Shown here: one piece after another, positions 9,943 through 18,347 of the stretch
Layout: each line of letters starts with the position of its first letter
Numbering within the stretch: the stretch's first letter is position 1
The notes under the pieces: model-generated
The model's input: the letters and a program-made list of their open reading frames with translations, nothing else
What the model was told of the DNA's origin: nothing
Database searches by the model: none
Translations under genes and position numbers: made by a program
Source of the DNA: Flavobacterium shii
GTDB taxonomy: Bacteria > Bacteroidota > Bacteroidia > Flavobacteriales > Flavobacteriaceae
Assembly (NCBI RefSeq): GCF_025847235.1
Contig: NZ_JAOZEW010000004.1
Coordinates: forward strand, 1 to 64,000
DNA: 64,000 nt
Direction: 5' to 3'

Positions 9943-11328
9943 TTAATTCCATCCGCCACCAAGTGCACGATACAAATTTACAACGGCATGTAATTTCTGA
10001 CTTTGATCCTCAATTCCTCTCAATTGTGCGTTTAGTAAGTTTTGCTCGGCTGTTAATACATCGGTATAATTAGTCGTCGAATTGTTTAATAATTCTTTAT
10101 TAAAGTCTACTGCTTTGAATAAAGCTTCTAGTTGTTTTTTCCTTTTTCCTTCTTTTAATGCAGCGTTATCATATTTAGACAATGCATTCGAAACTTCCTC
10201 ACTTGCCTTTAACATTGAAAGCTCAAAATTGTAAAGGGCTTCTTTTTGCAAAGACAATGCCGTTGCTAATCTTGCTTTATTAATGCCTTTATTAAAAATT
10301 GGTTGCGTAAGACCTCCGGCTATATTACCAAAAAGTCCACCATTTGTAAACCAATCTTTTAATCCAAAGCTAGAAAAACCTGCTGCTCCACTAATTGTTA
10401 AAGCCGGATAAAAATAAGCTCTTGCTACATTACTTTCTTCAAATGCAGTTCTAAAATTATATTCGGCTTGTTGCACGTCAGGTCTGTTTGCCAAAAGTTG
10501 CATCGAAACTCCAATTTTCAAATCATAAGTAAGCTTTTGTTGCTCTAGGGAACTACGTTCTATTTTAGTTGGAGATTTTGCCAGAAGCACACACAAAGCA
10601 TGCTCCGTTTCGGTTATCTTTTGTTCGATGTCCGGAATCGCCAATTCTGCTTCGTAAAAGTTAGCTTCACTCTGCACAACCGCTACTCCATTAATAATAG
10701 AATTTTCGAAAAGAGCCTTAATTGTTTCCGCATCGGTTTCTCTATTTTTAGCAGTCTTTTTAAGTACTTTTAATTGTTCATCGAGTATGAGTAATTCATA
10801 ATACGAATTGGCAATATTAGCAATTAGTTGGGTCTGAATCGCGCGTTTAGCAGCATCCGTAGCCAATAAATTAGCAATAGCCCCTTTTTTAGCGCTTTTT
10901 AATTTCCCCCAAACATCTACTTCCCATCCGGCAGTAATACCCAAATCATATTGTGTCGATTGGTCAAAAAGCCCAAACCCTTGCGGGAAAGCCAATCTCG
11001 ATTCTTTTACAGATAAATTCCCATTTACTGAAGGCAAAAAAGCAGCCTTGCTTAATTTTAGATTTGCCGTTGATTGATTGATTCGTTCTATCGCAATCTT
11101 TAAATCCAGATTAGCCCCCAATCCGTCGGAAATAAGTTTTTGCAAAGTAGCATCTGTAAATAGCTCCGACCATTTCATCGTTGCCATGTTTGTAGTGTCC
11201 TTGTTTTCAGGCTCACGATACGTTACTGTAGTTGCCGGCTTTGTATAGGGTTTCGTGATTTTGCACGAACTCCATATACTGGCAACAATCAGTACAATGA
11301 CTATTATTTTATAATTGTATTTGTTCAT
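9943..11328 (-). CDS. RND efflux outer-membrane lipoprotein (NodT/OprM family)
   Basis: Outer-membrane factor of 461 residues for the RND pump encoded just upstream. The signal peptide carries a lipobox ending at Cys22 (SIWSSCKITKP). Two OEP repeats follow, with typical motifs such as LKIAIERINQSTANLKLSKAA and the LLANRPDVQQAEYNFRTA region. It is the last gene of the DUF2480-adaptor-pump-channel series, but 323 bp of palindromic repeat DNA separate it from the pump gene. Its expression may therefore be partly uncoupled. Confidence 0.92.
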   Translation of the reverse strand: MNKYNYKIIVIVLIVASIWSSCKITKPYTKPATTVTYREPENKDTTNMATMKWSELFTDATLQKLISDGLGANLDLKIAIERINQSTANLKLSKAAFLPSVNGNLSVKESRLAFPQGFGLFDQSTQYDLGITAGWEVDVWGKLKSAKKGAIANLLATDAAKRAIQTQLIANIANSYYELLILDEQLKVLKKTAKNRETDAETIKALFENSIINGVAVVQSEANFYEAELAIPDIEQKITETEHALCVLLAKSPTKIERSSLEQQKLTYDLKIGVSMQLLANRPDVQQAEYNFRTAFEESNVARAYFYPALTISGAAGFSSFGLKDWFTNGGLFGNIAGGLTQPIFNKGINKARLATALSLQKEALYNFELSMLKASEEVSNALSKYDNAALKEGKRKKQLEALFKAVDFNKELLNNSTTNYTDVLTAEQNLLNAQLRGIEDQSQKLHAVVNLYRALGGGWN

Positions 11329-11651
11329 TATTATATGTTTTTTTGTTTTAATCTATAATTTTTAACCGCAAAGGATGCAAAGGTTTACGCAAAGGTCGCA
11401 AGGCTATTTAAGCGACATTATGTTGCCTGTTGTATTTCAAATATAGCCCAAGGTTTCAACCTTGGGAAACTTGTGATGATATACATTGAGACAATATTGC
11501 GCTCCAATGGTTAAACCCATTGGCTATGTTTTTTCAAAGCTTTGCGAACTTTGCGTTTTTATAAAATCATTCATTTAAAAAACTTTGCGCCCTTTGCTGT
11601 AAAATATCCACAAAGCTATTCCCTCTGTACCTCTGAACCTTTGAGCCTTTC
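11329..11651. repeat. Nested palindromic intergenic repeat element
   Basis: Three levels of inverted repeat are nested here. Outer arms of the form CGCAAAGGATGCAAAGG pair with CTTTGCGCCCTTTGC. Middle arms ACGCAAAGGTCGCAAGGC pair with GCTTTGCGAACTTTGCGT. The core holds two perfect palindromes, CCCAAGGTTTCAACCTTGGG (11447-11466) and CCAATGG/CCATTGG (11504-11523), flanked by ATAGCC and GGCTAT. No ORF is present. Similar tracts recur elsewhere in this window, so it looks like a mobile or recombining intergenic repeat inserted between pump and channel genes. Confidence 0.75.
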
Positions 11652-14600
11652 TTAATCAATCTGCCTCGGCTCATGAACTGGTTCTTTTACTCCTCCTATT
11701 TTCTCCTGCAAAGACTGGAAAATGATAAACAGCACCGGAATTACAAAAACGCCGAATAATGTACCAATCAACATTCCGCCAACGGCAGCTGTACCAATAG
11801 ATCTGTTACTTAACGCACCTGCTCCTGTGGCAATCATCAACGGAATCAATCCGAAGATAAAAGCAAAAGAAGTCATTAAAATAGGTCTCAATCTGGCTCT
11901 CGCTCCAAATATAGCCGACTGAACTAGGCTTCTTCCGCTTAAGCGATGCAATAAGGCGAACTCTACAATAAGAATAGCATTTTTGGCCAAAAGACCTATT
12001 AACATAATCAGACTTATCTGCAGGAAAATATTATTATCGACCCCAAATAAATTCGCAAATATAAAGGCTCCTGCAAGTCCTATCGGCAATGACAGTAATA
12101 CTGAAAAGGGCAAGATATAACTCTTGTATTGTGCACTTAATAAGAAGTAAATAAAGATTAGACAAAGTCCGAAAATTAATGTTGTTTGGCTTCCGCTAGA
12201 AAGTTCTTCTTTGGTTAAACCAGAAAACTGATATGTATATCCTCTATCTAATGTTTGTGCAGCCACTTCTTCAATTGCTTTTATCGCATCGCCTGAGCTG
12301 TAGCCCGAATTTGGCGCTCCCGTAACTGTTGTTGATGTGAATAAATTAAAACGGTTTATGAATTCCGGACCGTACGTTTTTTTCAAGGTTACAAACTCCG
12401 AAATTGGTGCCATTGCTCCTTTATCAGTTCTAACAAAAACTTTATTAATGTCACTTTCTTTCGCTCTGTAATCAGGATGCGATTGTAACATTACTCTATA
12501 TTGTTTTCCGAATTTATTAATATCCGAAGCATAGATTCCGCCAAAATAACCTTGAAGCGTATTAAGAACAGTATTTACAGATACTCCCGCATCTTTACAC
12601 TTAGCCACATTTACATTGACTTCCATTTCGGGGAAACCGATATTAAACGGACTTGTGGCATACATAATCTCTGGTCGCTGATTAATTGCTGCCATAAACT
12701 TCCCGATGTTCTTATCAAAATTCTGATAACTTCCTCCCGTTTTATCTTGCAGTTGCACTTCGAATCCGTTGCTATTTCCAAATCCTTGTAACGTTGGTGC
12801 AGCAAAGAAAATAATACTCGCTCCTTTTATGTGTGAAGTTTTTACAAACAACTGACTCACAATTGAATTAACATCCTGAGTTTTACCTTTCCTTTCACTC
12901 CACGGTCTAAGTCTAATAAATATTGCGCCATAAGAACCTCCATGTCCGTGAATTAAATCCATCCCCGAAAGTGTAGAAGAAAGTTCTATTTCGGGAATAC
13001 TTCTGGCAATGCTGTCTATTTCTTTTGTAATTTCCTCGGTACGTTCCAATGTAGAAGAAGGTGGCAAAACCACATTCCCAAAAATAGCGCCACCATCATC
13101 ATTGGGTACAAAACCTGTTGGTGTATTTTTAATCAACACATAAAACACCATTCCAAAAATTGCAATTCCGGCTAAGGATATCCATTTTCTACGAATTAGA
13201 AAGCGAACTGCATTAATGTATTTATTTGTAACAGTATCAAAAGCTACATTAAAACTTGCATAAAATCTTGGCAAGAAACCTTTAGGATGATTTGATTTTT
13301 CTGGGTCGTGTGGTTTTAATAAAAGAGCACAAAGTGCAGGACTTAAAGTCAATGCATTAATTGCCGAAATTAAGATGGCTACAGCCAATGTTAAACCAAA
13401 TTGTTTGTAAAATACACCAGCCGAACCTGTGATAAATGTAACAGGAATAAATACTGCCGACATAATTAAGGTAATAGATATAATCGCACCGCTAATCTCA
13501 CTCATGGCATGAATGGTCGCTTTTTTTGCCGATTTTGCCCCTTGATCTAGTTTTGCATGAACTGCTTCGACAACAACAATCGCATCATCTACGACAATAC
13601 CAATGGCTAAAACCAAAGCAAAAAGTGTCAATAAATTAATCGTGAATCCAAATAACTTTAAGAAAAAAAAGGTACCAATAATCGATACAGGAACTGCAAT
13701 CGCAGGTATTAGTGTTGACCTAAAATCTTGCAAAAAGATAAACACCACAATAAAAACCAAAATAAAAGCTTCGATAATCGTATAGATTACCTTTTCGATT
13801 GAAGCATCCAGAAAGTCATTGGCATTTAAAAACGTATGATATTCTAATCCCGGAGGGAAATCTTTGGATGCTTTTTTTAATATGGCCTCACAAGCAATAA
13901 TTAATTCTCTTGCATTCGATCCCGAAATCTGACTTATTGCTCCTCCCGAAGATACTTTTCCTTGTGTAATCAATGAAGTGGTATAATCTAAAGCACCAAA
14001 TTCAATCTCGGCTACATCTTTTAAACGCAATAAACTCCCTTGTTTGCCACTTCTTAAAACAATGTTTTCAAACTCTGCCGGATTTTCTAATCTTCCTGTA
14101 AACTTCAAAGCATATTGTATGGATTCTTTACTGTTTTCTCCAATTTTCCCTGGAGCAGCTTCGATATTTTGTTCTTGTAATGCTTTAATAATATCGTCTG
14201 GAACCAAGCCTTGATTTGCCATCGCATCTGGTTTTAACCAAATACGCATAGAATATTCCTGACTGGTGTAAATTTCGGTTCCTCCTACTCCTTCAACACG
14301 TTTCATCTCGGGCATGATATTTATTCTCAAATAATTATCAAGGAATTTTTCGTCATATTTTCCGTCTTTACTATATAATAAGAAACTAAAGGCGGTACTA
14401 CTTAACTGCTTACTCGTTGTAATACCCGATTTAATAACCTCATTTGGCAATAAACTAGTGGCCTTGGTAACTCTATTTTGGACATTTACCGCTGCCATAT
14501 CGGGATTTGTTCCCTGCTTAAAGAATATGGTTATCGACGCACTACCATTACTACTGGCGGTAGAGGTCATATAGCTCATATTCTCAACTCCGTTTATTTG

Positions 14601-14801
14601 TTCCTCCAGCGGAACAATCACACTTTTCATAACTACATCGGCACCAGCCCCTTGGTATAAAGCGTTTACAACAACTGTAGGTGGTGCAATTTCGGGGTAT
14701 TGTGACACGGGCAAGGAAGCTAATCCCAGCAATCCTAAAATCACTATTATGATCGATATTACAGTGGATAATACCGGATTTTCTATAAATTTTCTGAACA
14801 T
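11652..14801 (-). CDS. RND multidrug efflux pump, AcrB/HAE1 family
   Basis: Inner-membrane proton-driven pump of 1049 residues, the usual length for HAE1 proteins. It shows TM1 at residues 10-28 (NPVLSTVISIIIVILGL), the two-fold repeat of six helices plus periplasmic porter domain, and the TM4 proton-relay pair in GIVVDDAIVVVEAV. The second-half motif GFVPNDDGG and the TM10-11 segment IMLIGLLAKNAILIVEFA also fit. It follows the adaptor by 6 bp. The expected substrates are drugs, detergents, dyes or bile-salt-like compounds. The actual substrate cannot be read from the sequence. Confidence 0.95.
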   Translation of the reverse strand: MFRKFIENPVLSTVISIIIVILGLLGLASLPVSQYPEIAPPTVVVNALYQGAGADVVMKSVIVPLEEQINGVENMSYMTSTASSNGSASITIFFKQGTNPDMAAVNVQNRVTKATSLLPNEVIKSGITTSKQLSSTAFSFLLYSKDGKYDEKFLDNYLRINIMPEMKRVEGVGGTEIYTSQEYSMRIWLKPDAMANQGLVPDDIIKALQEQNIEAAPGKIGENSKESIQYALKFTGRLENPAEFENIVLRSGKQGSLLRLKDVAEIEFGALDYTTSLITQGKVSSGGAISQISGSNARELIIACEAILKKASKDFPPGLEYHTFLNANDFLDASIEKVIYTIIEAFILVFIVVFIFLQDFRSTLIPAIAVPVSIIGTFFFLKLFGFTINLLTLFALVLAIGIVVDDAIVVVEAVHAKLDQGAKSAKKATIHAMSEISGAIISITLIMSAVFIPVTFITGSAGVFYKQFGLTLAVAILISAINALTLSPALCALLLKPHDPEKSNHPKGFLPRFYASFNVAFDTVTNKYINAVRFLIRRKWISLAGIAIFGMVFYVLIKNTPTGFVPNDDGGAIFGNVVLPPSSTLERTEEITKEIDSIARSIPEIELSSTLSGMDLIHGHGGSYGAIFIRLRPWSERKGKTQDVNSIVSQLFVKTSHIKGASIIFFAAPTLQGFGNSNGFEVQLQDKTGGSYQNFDKNIGKFMAAINQRPEIMYATSPFNIGFPEMEVNVNVAKCKDAGVSVNTVLNTLQGYFGGIYASDINKFGKQYRVMLQSHPDYRAKESDINKVFVRTDKGAMAPISEFVTLKKTYGPEFINRFNLFTSTTVTGAPNSGYSSGDAIKAIEEVAAQTLDRGYTYQFSGLTKEELSSGSQTTLIFGLCLIFIYFLLSAQYKSYILPFSVLLSLPIGLAGAFIFANLFGVDNNIFLQISLIMLIGLLAKNAILIVEFALLHRLSGRSLVQSAIFGARARLRPILMTSFAFIFGLIPLMIATGAGALSNRSIGTAAVGGMLIGTLFGVFVIPVLFIIFQSLQEKIGGVKEPVHEPRQID

Positions 14802-14807
14802 ATCTTT

Positions 14808-15932
14808 TTATTTTTTTGATGTAGAAATTATTGGTGCGATTTTCACACCATCCTTTAAATTTCCTATTCCATCTGTAACAATAGTATCTCCTGATTTTAC
14901 TCCTTCGGTTACAACATACTCTTTCTCGGTTGCTGTATTTCTTACTTTTATCTCGGTATTATGTACTATATTTTGCGCATCTACTGTAAAGACAAAAAGG
15001 CGTCCCTGTAATTCAAATACGGTCTTTTTGGGAACCAAAATCGCTTCTTCAAATTGTGTTGGAATAACAATCGTGGCGCTTGCTCCGCTCCATAATTTAC
15101 CATCTGGATTTGGAAAAACGGCTTTAAAATTAGCCGAACCTGTACTTGCATTCAATACACCACTTAAAGTTTGAATTTTTCCTTTTAATGGATAGGTTTC
15201 ACCATCGGCGGTTACTAATGAAACTTCCGGCATATTCTTGAATTTATCCTTTAATTGATTGCCTGAATATTGACTCAAAAAAGAATTTAATTGTTGCTGA
15301 CTCAATGAGAAATAAGCAAATATATGTTTGGTATTGGCAACCGTAGTTAAAGGATCTGGTACCGAACTGCTCACTAAACTTCCTATTTTATACGGCAAGC
15401 TTCCTACTACTCCATTTATCGGGCTTACAATATTGGTAAAAGCAAGCTTCGATTTAGCGGCAGATAAATCGGCATTTGCCTGACTTAATTCGGCTCTTTT
15501 TACTCTTTCTATATTCTTGGCGGATGTTAATTCATAATTGTTTATAATCTTTTTTTCTGCCAATGCTGCTGTTCTTTTTGTTTGAATAACGGCTGTTTCC
15601 AGACTTGCTTCGGCTGTCAGAACTGCTGCTTTCTTGTTGTTTACTTCTTGTAAATAACTATTGGCGTCTATTTTAAATAAAGATTGTCCTTTGGCCACGA
15701 CCGAACCTTCTTCTACAAAAACCTGCTCAATATATCCATCTACTTTGGAGCGTATTTCTACTGTTTGTTCTCCTTCTAATGTTGTTGGATATTCTACCGA
15801 AACATCTGCTTTTTGTACCTTTAGCATAAGCGTAGGATATGCTGTCGGGCTTTCTGCTTGTGCTGTGTCTTTGGTATTACATGAAATTATCAAAAGTGTT
15901 CCTATAAACAGGATTGCTATTATTTTTTTCAT
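14808..15932 (-). CDS. RND periplasmic adaptor lipoprotein (AcrA type)
   Basis: Periplasmic adaptor of about 374 residues. The chosen start at 15932 (MKKIIAILF) gives a clean lipoprotein signal with lipobox LLIISC. The longer frame to 15986 would run into the DUF2480 gene and bury the signal peptide. Lipoyl halves (VDGYIEQVFVEEGSVVAKGQ and IVSPINGVVGSLPYKIGSLV) flank a coiled-coil hairpin, followed by beta-barrel and membrane-proximal domains (AILVPKKTVFELQGRLFVF). It sits 8 bp after DUF2480 and 6 bp before the pump gene, so it is clearly in one operon with both. Confidence 0.93.
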   Translation of the reverse strand: MKKIIAILFIGTLLIISCNTKDTAQAESPTAYPTLMLKVQKADVSVEYPTTLEGEQTVEIRSKVDGYIEQVFVEEGSVVAKGQSLFKIDANSYLQEVNNKKAAVLTAEASLETAVIQTKRTAALAEKKIINNYELTSAKNIERVKRAELSQANADLSAAKSKLAFTNIVSPINGVVGSLPYKIGSLVSSSVPDPLTTVANTKHIFAYFSLSQQQLNSFLSQYSGNQLKDKFKNMPEVSLVTADGETYPLKGKIQTLSGVLNASTGSANFKAVFPNPDGKLWSGASATIVIPTQFEEAILVPKKTVFELQGRLFVFTVDAQNIVHNTEIKVRNTATEKEYVVTEGVKSGDTIVTDGIGNLKDGVKIAPIISTSKK

Positions 15933-15940
15933 TATATCGT

Positions 15941-16438
15941 TTATTTTCTTTTGTAAATCATTAAAGGAGAACCTGCTTCTCCCCACATTAAGGTTTGTAC
16001 ATATTTTATTAATTGGCTTGTAGCCAATACTAGAATTTCTTCGGGAATAGATGAATTCGCTTTAAGCACTACTTTTTGATTGATAAAAGCCGAAAATTCT
16101 ATTTTTCTTATTCTCTCCATCCATAAAACTCCTTCATGATTTCCTGTTGTTGAATACGCTACTATGGAGGTATGTGGAGCTAGTAATGAACTGATTAATA
16201 CGTAAGCCCAAAGCGGAACTATGGCATCATTGGAACAATTGATTACTACTTCTTTTCCTTCAAATTGTGTCCAATCGATATTGGCCATTTCTAGTCGGAA
16301 TGTTTTTTCTTGCAACATAAAATCTTCTATAAGAAATGGTACTATATCAAATACTATAAAATCATTTTCGATGGGTTTATACGACCGTAAATCGAAGGTT
16401 TGTATACCTGAAGCATCTATTTTATTTATTATTTCCAT
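15941..16438 (-). CDS. DUF2480 family protein
   Basis: Small cytoplasmic protein of 165 residues matching the DUF2480 family as I remember it: an acidic N-terminal part ending FDIVPFLIEDFMLQEKTFR, the hallmark IDWTQFEGKEVVINCSNDAIVPLWAYVLI, and the C-terminal WGEAGSPLMIYKRK. In Bacteroidota this family is usually encoded at the end of the SUF Fe-S assembly operon. Here it heads an RND efflux operon, 8 bp before the adaptor. A single Cys (in INCSND) is conserved in the motif. The molecular function is unknown. Confidence 0.82.
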   Translation of the reverse strand: MEIINKIDASGIQTFDLRSYKPIENDFIVFDIVPFLIEDFMLQEKTFRLEMANIDWTQFEGKEVVINCSNDAIVPLWAYVLISSLLAPHTSIVAYSTTGNHEGVLWMERIRKIEFSAFINQKVVLKANSSIPEEILVLATSQLIKYVQTLMWGEAGSPLMIYKRK

Positions 16439-16815
16439 ATCATGATTATTAAAAAATTGGGTTATTTATTGTGTTTTAATTTTTGAGTTTTGCTAATTTT
16501 TGGACATAGGTATCCCCCGCCCAACTTTAGATATTATTCTAGCTTGTTGAGTACGTTGTAAAACCGCTTTAATTTGAATTAAAGGTTTTTGAGATTTCTA
16601 AAATCTATCGTGGAGGATATGTTCTATTTGTAGATTTTCATTAACACATTCCAGTAAGGAACTATATATACTGGTAAATCAATCATATCATATGAACTAA
16701 TGGGTGGTGAATGTAATTCTAATAACATAATCTATAGTATTGCATTAATAAATCCTGTAACTCTCAATGTTGATTGTAATTAGGGTAATAATATCTTCCA
16801 ATCAGCTTTGATAAG

Positions 16816-16842
16816 TTATGCAAAATTAATAATTTTGCATAA
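16816..16842. promoter_or_regulatory. Palindromic operator overlapping two opposed -7 boxes
   Basis: Perfect 12-bp inverted repeat, TTATGCAAAATT (16816-16827) and AATTTTGCATAA (16831-16842), around AAT. Each strand contains TAATTTTG, matching the Bacteroidota -7 consensus TAnnTTTG: the plus-strand copy at 16830-16837 points at the SufR-like gene, the minus-strand copy (16821-16828) points at the DUF2480/RND operon. A repressor bound here could block both promoters. This is an inference from position and symmetry. Confidence 0.65.
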
Positions 16843-16868
16843 TAAAACAACTAAATACTTGTTTTATT
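16841..16868. promoter_or_regulatory. Second inverted repeat before the SufR-like start
   Basis: Arms AATAAAACAA (16841-16850) and TTGTTTTATT (16859-16868) are perfectly complementary with an 8-bp spacer, and end 5 bp before the ATG at 16874. It could be a second operator or an mRNA hairpin limiting translation of the regulator. Confidence 0.6.
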
Positions 16869-16873
16869 AATTT

Positions 16874-17482
16874 ATGACTACAAATAAGATTTTAATGTTG
16901 CTCAAAATGCGAGGTCCACTTACGGCTCTCGAGATTGCGCATGAACTAAAGATAACAAAGGAAGGCGTTAGACAACAACTACTTAAACTTGTTGAAGAAG
17001 ATTTTATTCATCCTCAAGAAGAGTCTAAAGGTGTGGGTAGACCGCAAAAAACTTTTAGCCTTACGGCGAATGGAAGTTCGAAGTTTCCTGATACGCATGC
17101 CGAATTAACACTAAAGCTGATTAATATTATAAATGCAATGGGTGGAGATACTATGCAAGCGGTTATTGATGTATATGAAGAATCTGGAAAAAAGAAGTAT
17201 CATGAAGAAATTGATACTATTAATGATTTGGAACAAAAAATAGAAAAACTTGTCGAAATAAGAACAAGAGAAGGTTATATGGCGGAATACGCTAAGAATG
17301 ATGAGGGGTATCTTTTTGTCGAAAATCACTGTCCTATTTGTGCTGCTGCAACAATTTGTCAAGGTTTTTGTTCTTCCGAATTAAATACATTCCGCTCCGT
17401 ATTGGGGAAAGATGTTATCATAAATCGTGTGAGTCATATTGTTTCCGGCGAAAGAAGATGTGCGTATCAGATTAGTGTTTAG
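16874..17482 (+). CDS. SufR-like winged-helix transcriptional regulator
   Basis: DNA-binding regulator of 202 residues. The N-terminal winged helix spans about residues 1-75 (ALEIAHELKITKEGVRQQLLKL, then the wing GVGRPQKTFSLT). A middle helical region follows, and then a Cys-rich C-terminus: HCPICAAATICQGFC has cysteines at relative positions 1, 4, 10 and 14, with a last Cys 30 residues later in GERRC. SufR of cyanobacteria uses CX12CX13CX14C to hold an Fe-S cluster. Here the CX12C pair and the last Cys are kept while the third position carries Asp. It is divergent from the DUF2480/RND operon, suggesting local control in response to Fe-S status, iron or oxidants. Confidence 0.8.
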   Translation: MTTNKILMLLKMRGPLTALEIAHELKITKEGVRQQLLKLVEEDFIHPQEESKGVGRPQKTFSLTANGSSKFPDTHAELTLKLINIINAMGGDTMQAVIDVYEESGKKKYHEEIDTINDLEQKIEKLVEIRTREGYMAEYAKNDEGYLFVENHCPICAAATICQGFCSSELNTFRSVLGKDVIINRVSHIVSGERRCAYQISV

Positions 17483-17729
17483 TAACGGTTTCAGTATTCA
17501 GTGGTAGTTTTTACTGGTAGCTTCAAGAATATAGTATTTACTCTCAATAAAAAATCTATTTAATTATCTTAATCTGAGGTAGGAAAAGTTTTCAGTTTCA
17601 ATGACAGTCTCAGTTTCTTAGAACCTTAGCACCTCAGTATCTTTAAAACTCATAATCAATTGTTTTGCATTTCGATTTTTTACTACATTTATATGTTATT
17701 TTCTATTATAATCACTTGATAAAATTTAA
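17483..17729. repeat. CAGTTTTCAGT-type intergenic repeat tract
   Basis: Short variants of CAGTTTTCAGTTTC, ATTCAGTGG and CCTTAGCACCTCAGTATC occur here. They resemble the tract at 46381-46560 and the tail of the element at 11329-11651 (TACCTCTGAACCTTTGAGCC). It is non-coding and its boundaries are unclear. Confidence 0.4.
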
Positions 17730-18095
17730 ATGAGAATTACCCAAAACCCGAATTACATTAAATCGTCAAATTTACTTTTTCTATCGGCATGTATTGGTTT
17801 CATTAATCTCCTACTTTCACCAGATGTGCTTTCATCAAGATCGGCAATAATAACTAGTGTGATTATTATTCTATTCATTCTAGTATTCGGATTACTTGTG
17901 AGGTTTGAAATCTCGTGGGTTAAATTTCTTTTATTGTCTTCGATTCTTATCGGTTTTAATTCCCTACCACAATTTATAAAAGAAGAGTTCAGCTATCACC
18001 CTATTAATGCTATTACTCTCATATTACAATCTATAGCTCAATTCTATGCTACTTTTTTATTGTTTTTTACCAAGAAATTAGATTGGTGGTCATAA
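17730..18095 (+). CDS. Small integral membrane protein, unknown
   Basis: 121 residues with four predicted helices (about 15-30, 38-57, 64-80 and 92-113), ending in FFTKKLDWWS. I recognise no family. The gene is isolated, with a strong terminator at 18132-18159 just after it, which supports it being a real transcription unit. Confidence 0.7.
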   Translation: MRITQNPNYIKSSNLLFLSACIGFINLLLSPDVLSSRSAIITSVIIILFILVFGLLVRFEISWVKFLLLSSILIGFNSLPQFIKEEFSYHPINAITLILQSIAQFYATFLLFFTKKLDWWS

Positions 18096-18131
18096 TATTA
18101 TAAATGAAACTTTTGGATTCGTAAATCCATA

Positions 18132-18159
18132 AAAAACCTCGAAAATATGCGAGGTTTTT
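18132..18159 (+). terminator. Terminator of the small membrane protein gene
   Basis: Ten-bp stem AAAAACCTCG / CGAGGTTTTT with an 8-base loop and built-in T-run, 36 bp after the stop codon. Confidence 0.88.
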
Positions 18160-18347
18160 ATGAATTTCAGGTATATTATAAATGCAGATTATGAATTAGC
18201 GCTATCTATCGCAAAAAAATTTTGGCCGCAACTACACAAGATTTAATTATGTAATATGTTATATAACCTTGCAGTAATAAAAACATTCCGCCAAACAAAA
18301 AAAGCAACCAGTATTTTTTAATTGATAAATAATCTTCATAAAACAGA

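Larger units (their letters stand above)
16439..16873. other. Divergent control region of SufR-like gene and RND operon
   Basis: 435 bp without an ORF. It holds a hairpin at 16567-16584 (CTTTAATT-TG-AATTAAAG, followed by GTTTTT) and, next to the regulator, two perfect inverted repeats listed separately. The only minus-strand TAnnTTTG box found lies inside the first of these. That would give the RND operon a leader of roughly 380 bases. Confidence 0.6.

Noticed and set aside
14749..15174. 141-codon plus-strand frame
   Set aside because: It lies antisense to the start of the RND pump and end of the adaptor, both secure; it is a codon shadow.
15661..16023. 120-codon plus-strand frame
   Set aside because: Antisense to the adaptor and DUF2480 genes, with no supporting motif.
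18206..18286. Possible 26-residue hydrophobic minus-strand peptide (MFLLLQGYITYYIIKS...)
   Set aside because: The frame stays open upstream into the lipase gene and looks membrane-like, but there is no clear start, ribosome site or promoter; too short to support without a homologue.
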